A stretch of DNA of 64,000 nucleotides from Ophioderma brevispina (lineage: Eukaryota; Echinodermata; Ophiuroidea; Amphilepidida; Ophiodermatidae): NCBI GenBank assembly GCA_023653785.1, contig JAMKCH010078527.1, positions 21,955 to 85,954 of the forward strand, in the 5' to 3' direction. Position numbers and translations under genes: made by a program. Every line of letters starts with the position of its first letter. Within the stretch, counting starts at the first letter, position 1. The notes beneath the pieces were generated by a model that saw only the letters and a program-made list of their open reading frames with translations, had not been told where the DNA came from and did not search any database. This document shows positions 57,530 through 64,000 of this stretch, in pieces.

Positions 57530-58200
57530 CAGAGCTTAGGCTACTTAATGGGTACTCTTAGCTCTACACCAAAGGTACCCCCTTGAATGCACTATTGATG
57601 CAGACCTACAACTAAGACTGTGGTGAAGTATTCAAACCACTGGTTGGTAGCCACTATGTTTACATAGCACTGTCCATCCTATAGTGTACTCTGCAGTTGC
57701 CTGCTATGTGACTGACAGATACCCATGTAAGCCCCATTAGTGGGAGTACCTCTGAAGCTACTCCTCGGTAGTACCTTCACAGGTACTCCCCTACCAGCTG
57801 CCAGTAGGCAGCACATTGGCCATAGAGGGCTGCGCAACATTCCATTGTTGTTTTCGACTTTCTGTATCCTTTTCAGCTTAGTAACATCTATATTTGAGTT
57901 TGACATCCCAAAAAAACCCCTTAAATGACATTTTGTGTAAACATATAACCTATGTGACCAAAATGTTAATAATGGATAAAATTACTAAAATAATCACACA
58001 AAGCTCAATCGTCTTTGCATGGGAGTACACATGCAGGTACTCCCGCATGGGTGTGTGTTCTTTCTTATGTTTTTGTGACTAGTGGTTAAGCTACTGCGTG
58101 TACCTAGGTGGATGGTTAACCCCACTTTTGCGGCCGACGATTGGTACCCATGGGGTGGGTACTTCCGCAGATATGTAATAGTCACTTCAAAAGGTACTCC
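57530..58200. repeat. Cluster of GGTACTCC / GGAGTACC motifs
   Basis: GGTACTC or GGTACCC and their complements occur about ten times in 670 bases (for example 57549, 57575, 57744, 57788, 58021, 58036, 58143, 58192), with local palindromes such as GGGAGTACACATGCAGGTACTCCC read in two halves at 58021-58044. It looks like a degenerate tandem or foldback repeat. Confidence 0.5.
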
Positions 58201-60376
58201 ATGAAGAATTGGTTGTGGCGTCGTGCTGTGGTAAGGATGTCAGAGATAATCAATTCTTAAAATTCATAACGAAGTGGGGTTGCACATGTTCTTTCCACAG
58301 CATAACAAAGGGTGCTGCAAATTGGTTTGATATATCATTTGTAAGCCATCTCAAAACCACTGACTAAGACTAGGCTGGTTTGTACTTATTTGAATCATTT
58401 CTCATGCTGATTCCAAATATGGTCCTAAAAATGCATTCATCTTGACATTTTGAAACTGTTTCAGATTCAATTGAAAATTTGGAAATTATTACAAGTATGT
58501 TGGTGATGGCTGCATTGAAGAAAGAAAAAGAACATGTATGTTGTAAGCAGCTGTGGTACTGTATTTAAGTATCTGAAAAGAATAATACATTTTACTATTC
58601 CCATAGAATGTGCTACAATTACACAATCTCTCATCGGGAGCCAATGGGTATACAACATGCCCACTTGATGTGGGCCTATTTACAGGGTATCGTCGCAAAG
58701 AAAGACAACGAAAGTAAGTGATATTTAGTACAAGTTAACAATGTGTTTTAGTTGTGTGTTTAATTTAGTGCTGGGGTGTGTACACCGCTACTTACACCGA
58801 ACGGAAAAAAAAAGGGACCACTGGACATTTGAAATTCACCCACTTTAAGGCCAAAAAAAATTGTTGTGTTGCCCTCCCCAGCTAAAATCAGGAAAGGTCG
58901 GTCGGTCGGTCGGTTTTTTTTTAAACTCATTTCTCCAAGAAAGGTGCATTGCCAGTAATGTAAAATCAGCGAAACGCAGCTGCTGAAAAACACTCACAAC
59001 CTTTCAAAGCTCTAACCTCAACGCTAGCTCCGTAGGATTCATCGTGATGGTGTCCTGTCAAAAAAAATGTCAACAAAAGTGGTAAAAATCACTTTTTATT
59101 CCACGGTTCATTATTTCTTAAAGACTGGGAATGCGAACTTATGTTGAAAGGCATTTTTGCGAACTTTAACCCCAGCATTCTCATCACGAGGACTAGCTTA
59201 GTGAGAGCCATCCATGCGATGTGGTTTGTTGAACTGTGCCTATAGTTATGGGAGTAAATTTTAGCCATGGCTAGATTTCCGGGGCAATCGAAGCATTTAC
59301 AACAAATTTCAATCAAACCATCCAGTCGTTTGCAAGGATCAAATAAAACCTACTAAAGTTAATGACACAAAGTATATTAATATGGCGACTGTAATCGCCA
59401 TTACATATGAAACAGATATTCGGACAAAACGGCCGCCAAAAAAATTCTCAAAGAAAATCAGGGTGTATTAAAAGAAAGGCACACGGTTATAGTTTTATAG
59501 TAAGGAAGATTCTTCACATGCATCACAAGCGGAATTTCCAATCCGTAAGCATCCTGGTAGCAATTGTGCTTGAGGTTAAATAGGATATTCACCTTCGGTT
59601 TCCTGAAATGTTAACTTTGTTAAGCTTTTTGTCAAGGCCGTCTAACTTAATAGTTAGTGGTAGCGAAAATGCTGCATGCCTGTCAAATTCGGAAACCCTC
59701 ACTGACATGTGGAAAGATTGCTGCTCTGTAGACGGAACTCCCCCGATTTTTTGCGTTTTTTTTAACATGGCCACTCACATCCCTGGCCCCTTCAAGGAGT
59801 TAAATCCGAGCTACTCTTTGTGATTTTTTCCATTTTGGTGGCTTGTTAGCAACTTTATCAACTGGAAACGAGGTAAAATAGCACAACTCAAGACTAAAAA
59901 AAAAAATACCGCCCCCGAGATTTCTGGATTTTTGGGTCGGTCCGCGGAGGGCAACACAACATTTTTTTTTATTTTGGCTCATATTTGTCCATGGGACACA
60001 TATGCATATTTCTTGTCCAAGAAATTACAGCACTACCTATACTCCCAGCATATCAAATTGCAAGCAAACCTCACGGTCCCCCAATAAAAATACGGTCCTA
60101 ACTACGATATCGATGCAATCCGCTTTGCATTTTAGACAGTAAATGGGTCATTTTTGGGTGATTCAACCCTCCTGCTCCAAGTTAACCACAAAAAGTTTAA
60201 ATATTTTTTTTATATCAGCTCAACTGTATCCTACGTAAAGCCATTTGTGGCCAAAAACGTTTTTAATCTGTATTTTCTGTCTTTAAAACTGAAACTTTCA
60301 AGATATCTATTAAATTATATAAATTGTAAACAAAAAGAATTTTGGCTCATATCACTTTTTTTTTACTTTTAAACAG
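58201..60376 (+). other. PREP intron 8 (part), nothing assigned
   Basis: AT-rich with short simple repeats (a TCGG run near 58897-58911). Frames at 58467-58698, 58760-58993, 59089-59316 and 59608-59823 show no domain support. The PREP segment between exons 8 and 9 should lie between 56302 and 60377, but I could not find it. Confidence 0.4.
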
Positions 60377-60578
60377 ACTTTCTAACCAGTTTCACATCTT
60401 CCTTTCCTACCCCGGGCATAATCACAACTGGTGACCTCACCAAAGATCAGCTAACTCCAAACAGTCTCAGGGAGATCAAGGTCCAAGTCCTTTGATGTCA
60501 AGTTTCTTGAGGACCAAACAGGTCTTTTTGGATAGCAAGGATTGAACCAAGATACAATGTTTCGTAGTGGCATAAAAT
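60377..60578 (+). CDS. PREP: Prolyl endopeptidase, exon 9, frame-disturbed
   Basis: Acceptor ACTTTTAAACAG ends at 60376 and a GTAATA donor starts at 60579. The first part is open: FLTSFTSSFPTPGIITTGDL, TKDQLTPNSLREIKVQ, matching the S9A line F-FTSFLSPG--Y-CDLT. Then a frame change gives FDVKFLEDQT. A second change gives QVFLDSKD, a TGA where a glycine codon is expected, then TKIQCFVV. This matches the conserved segment QIFYPSKDGTKIPMFIV that enters the hydrolase domain. Exon order and end phase fit exon 10. Confidence 0.65.
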
Positions 60579-61703
60579 GTAATAGGGCAAAATTCTGATA
60601 TAGACCCACAGTATGGAATAAAGTATAGGCAGCCATTTGAATACTAATATGATGTTGCTATCAAAGAGCTGCCTTGTGCTTTCCTTATTGTGGAGCTATG
60701 TCATGATATTGCCGGTAATGGTACTGATCTTAAGCCCATGATATACTTTCCGCGAGCGATTTTCTGCGCTTGAGCATGCTACGCTTTGTCTGGGGTCAAA
60801 ATCTGGTATTGCTGCACCCCAATCTCTCGCTGCACGGGAAGTAATCATGGCTTAATTAAAGATGCTGCAAATATGTAGTTCTAACAATATTTTTCGCTCC
60901 TTAATTTTACCACAAATATATAAATGTATTATAGAATGGGAGGGCCTTATATGCACGATTCTAGCAGAATCTATGACGAAGCGAAACTCAATTCAATGCA
61001 CGCGAGGATCAAGTAAATGATACACACCCCGAAAAGTAATTGGTACATATTATTAGCAGCTTGGAGAAACTGGCGAGCACAGAACTAAATAAAGATGAAA
61101 AATACACGGTCTCGAACCCGGAGCCTTTCGCTTTTTAGGCGTGAGAAATACCAAAACTTGGGCCACAGAGGACTGTGTTAATGTGGATACCAGTGACGGC
61201 ACTAATGTATTTCAGTCTTTATTTCAGAGCTTCAACAAGCGCTTTCAGAGCGTAAAAGACACCTAATATCAAAATGCCCCAAAATCCAGGGTCACAGTGC
61301 ATCTCACACTGCGAGTTGTGGGGTACATTTCAGGGGGTGAGGTCATGCACTTTTTTTTTCATTTTTCAAAGAGAATGCAAAGAATGCAGTCTGAATGGTG
61401 ATCAATATGACCTACCTTTTACTGCAACTTTTAAAAGGGAGAGATTTTCTTAAAATGGGTATTGTGTTGGCAATAATTATCACAATAGGGCAAGAAAGAT
61501 ATCAAAATTTACAGAAAAAAAATCATTTTATGTTTCTGTGCATACACCAATGGTTTGTAACTTATGGGGGTATTTAGACATGCTGCCTTACTTTTGGGGG
61601 TCTTTTAGATACATTGTTCTATCTTGCTGTCTTCTCAAACAAGATATGTACCATGTGATAGATGTGGACTGAAGCTCCTTTGTTTCTCTTTACATCATTT
61701 TAG
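60579..61703 (+). other. PREP intron 9, nothing assigned
   Basis: Intron sequence without a recognisable gene. TACACGGTCTCGAACCCGGAG at 61105-61125 is a possible isolated B-box-like piece, but no A-box accompanies it. Confidence 0.4.
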
Positions 61704-61852
61704 GGTATTGAATTGACCGGTGATCATCCTGTCTTGTTGTATGGTTATGGTGGTTTCAACATCTCTATCACTCCAAGCTTCAGTGTGTCACGCTTAGTCT
61801 TCATCCAGCATCTTGGAGGGATACTAGCCGTCCCAAATATACGAGGCGGAGG
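61704..61852 (+). CDS. PREP: Prolyl endopeptidase, exon 10 (hydrolase domain start)
   Basis: Clean 149-base exon between acceptor TCATTTTAG (61695-61703) and donor GTAAGA (61853). It encodes [33 protein letters not shown] and [19 protein letters not shown] and ANIRGGGE-type motifs are diagnostic of the S9A alpha/beta-hydrolase domain, where this segment forms the oxyanion-hole region before the nucleophile elbow. The exon ends after two bases of a glycine codon. The catalytic Ser, Asp and His exons lie beyond the window, since I find none of them before 64000. Confidence 0.95.
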
Positions 61853-63969
61853 GTAAGAAACTGCAAAGTAAAATGTTTTTGTGCTGGTACAAGGACGGTG
61901 TCACTGAATGATAAGAAATATGCATAATCCTATTAGGTTATACCACTAACTAGGCCGCCATAAGGTAAAACACTGAGGTGCAGGACTGTCTCGCATGGCA
62001 TCCGGAAAAAAATGCTTTAAAATGTCTGAAAATGCACTAGTTGAAATATCCGGATTTCTAGCCATAAATAAAAAAAAAAAGGAATGGTATTTTTTCAATT
62101 TCTGAGATTAAAGTGTTAATGATAGAGGTAAACTGCACAGGTTTTAAGTACCAATTGATTTAGAGAAGGGATCTTGTACCCTAAAATCGCCTAAGAAAAT
62201 GCGTTCCCTGGAGCTTCACCGGATACTATGCTAAAATTTGGCCTTGCCGTCGGTTCAGATTTTGGATTTTCAGGAAATGGGACTACTCTATTACATCTCT
62301 GAACAATTTCGCCGCGATTGGCTCACTATTAGCCTTACCGACTATAGATCCTCTCTTGCTGAAATTTTGATATCCTGTAGGTTTAGTGATTATATCAAGG
62401 AAATTTTCTGGTTGAAATATGTTGAAAAAAATGTCATTTAGTAAATTTAGCTTGTACTTTGGCGTAATATATTTATACTTCCTCGGCGAGAGTTGTAAAT
62501 GTAAAAGAAACATGCCCAAAGTTGCCAGATTTTCCATAGACTACTGTAAGTGAGTTACTATCTCTGGCTTTGTAGCGAATAAGGTATCGAAATAGAGGCC
62601 AGGGTCCTAACCTACGTTTAATTAAGTTAACAGAAGTTAACAGGTCTCCCAAAGAATGGGGCATACCCTATGTGGTTCAGATATATGCAGTATCAAACTG
62701 CTAGCCAGAAAATACCATAGAACTGTTCGAGGCCAGTAGCGGGGAGATCAAAATTGTTGTTTTCAAAAATTGCAAAATTGTGCATTTTTGTGGTTGTATT
62801 TTTTGAATCGGCATGAAAATTGCTTTCAACTGAGTCTTTAGTCTTTGTCAAAGATGCCTCAAACTAGTCTCCACCAACCTTGATAGGATTTCCAAAGGCC
62901 TAGCAAAGCGAGACGTCTTTGTGCAAGCAAAATGTGTCGATCATCATCATAATGGGAGATGTATGTACTAAAAATTGCTTGTGCAAACATTTATCAACCA
63001 AACCCTCTTTTTAACCACAACATATATTGGCAGTAACTTACAACAATGCTTGAAATGTTCTAAGTTCTCAAAATAAAGCAGGAAAAATTCTTGGTGTAAT
63101 ATTTCAACTCCTATCAGGAGTCTTGTTCACTCTAGTGTGGTGAGTTGTTGATGTTTCTAGATTTCGGCAACATTGGTGACGTCAGTGGATGGTCTTGATG
63201 ACGTCACGCATAATGGTTCAGGTTGCCGTTTTATTAGTTGGTCGTAAATGCGATCCAGTTTGTATGCCCCTCGTCTTTGTTCATTGTGGTGCTACCCCTG
63301 CTGCGTATCCAGCAATGGCTGCCAGCCTTCAGTATCATATTTGGTTGACCACGGCGCATACACCTGCCACATACACAATTCCCATCAATGTCATCTTCAT
63401 TTTCATTTTCCCCAGGATAGCTACAGAAAGGGTTAAATCAGAGAGAATAAAAGAAAACGGAACTCAAAATATTTGTGGAAAGGCTTTGTTTTGCAGTAAC
63501 CACAAGGAGAGGGCACCATAGTGCATTATGTGCAGGGACTCCTAACCATTAAAGGGGCACTGCCTGATCCTCAGCCTTGACCAATTCAACTTGGATGCAC
63601 AGTGGTTCATCAGGTGTTAACAACGATGCACTCATGTTCCCGCATATTTTTATGCCGCCCGAGCATGACAAAAAAATACTCGGACGCATCGGGTGCAGAT
63701 TTGATAATTCCTGATTGAACCACTGTGCATCATGGTTGAATGCCTTTCAACAAGATCAGCATTTTTATAGGTAGCACAACAATAAAAAGCAAAAACAAGA
63801 CACCTCTGCCTTTTACGCAAAAGATGATTGTTTAAATATCTTCGTCATGTAGCAAATAAGGAACAAGTTTTTTAAAATTAGTAGTACTCTCCCTTTTGAA
63901 ATTTCAACTATGCAAATGAGGTATTGTCATTTTCAGACCTAACACCTATAGATGATATCTATCATTCCA
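61853..63969 (+). other. PREP intron 10 (part), no exon seen
   Basis: No match to the next expected S9A segment. Two CRE-like palindromes TGACGTCA lie at about 63178 and 63199. The frame at 63189-63521 has no domain support. Confidence 0.4.
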
Positions 63970-64000
63970 GGCTTGTTAGCTCAGTTGTAAGAGCTTTTTT
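63970..64000 (+). tRNA. 5' end of a tRNA gene or tRNA-derived SINE, cut by the window end
   Basis: GGCTTGTTAGCTCAGTTGTA then AGAGC has the layout of a tRNA 5' half. There is a seven-base acceptor strand, a D-stem pair GCTC/GAGC (63979-63982 and 63991-63994) and an A-box TTAGCTCAGTTG. The rest is outside, so a functional tRNA and a SINE head cannot be told apart. The T-run that follows is more like a SINE or a decayed copy. Confidence 0.5.

Noticed and set aside
63189..63521. 110-codon open frame near two TGACGTCA motifs
   Set aside because: No recognisable domain, start context or splice borders. It lies inside the expected PREP intron.

Overview
This is animal nuclear DNA. The coding blocks are split by introns with GT..AG borders and matching codon phases. 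The rest is AT-rich and full of tRNA-derived SINEs, short inverted-repeat transposons, a decayed LINE and several minisatellites. No bacterial operon, ribosome-binding-site or phage layout is visible. The repeat load and the prolyl endopeptidase sequence suggest a marine invertebrate, perhaps a deuterostome such as an echinoderm, hemichordate or lancelet. I cannot name the species.

Left part (about 3.3-17.4 kb, + strand): a gene that joins animal-style 5' exons to a bacterial-toxin-like body. Exon A (5502-5986) carries an unassigned globular domain. Exon B (9281-9348) is a short linker. Both are in phase with a 4.2-kb intronless exon C (10605-14771). Exon C holds a C80-type autoprocessing cysteine peptidase (the CPD of MARTX and large clostridial toxins), a hydrophobic stretch like the TcdA/TcdB pore-forming region, and RTX-type glycine/aspartate repeats. 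After one in-frame stop the same frame stays open to 16148 with more RTX modules. From 16149 to about 17400 the repeats continue in broken frames. A decayed duplicate of exon A lies at 3305-3780.

Middle (17.4-28.7 kb): no convincing intact gene. It holds terminal-inverted-repeat elements, a tRNA-derived SINE, two possible membrane-protein fragments, a degenerate RNase H-bearing LINE on the minus strand (24.06-26.56 kb) and a hairpin element.

Right part (28.8 kb to the window end, + strand): most of a prolyl endopeptidase gene (PREP, peptidase family S9A) spread over more than 33 kb. The exons run from the probable start (28793) to the first part of the alpha/beta-hydrolase domain (61852). 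The catalytic serine exon lies beyond the window. Seven exons are clean. One exon is expanded into a tandem array of about 12 degenerate copies (50.25-52.27 kb), one of them interrupted by a small transposon. Three later exons are recognisable only by changing reading frame. That is either real decay or uncorrected sequence error. Large introns carry hAT-like MITEs, minisatellites rich in AGGTCA and GACGGCCCA motifs, and other dispersed repeats. The window ends inside a tRNA or tRNA-derived SINE.
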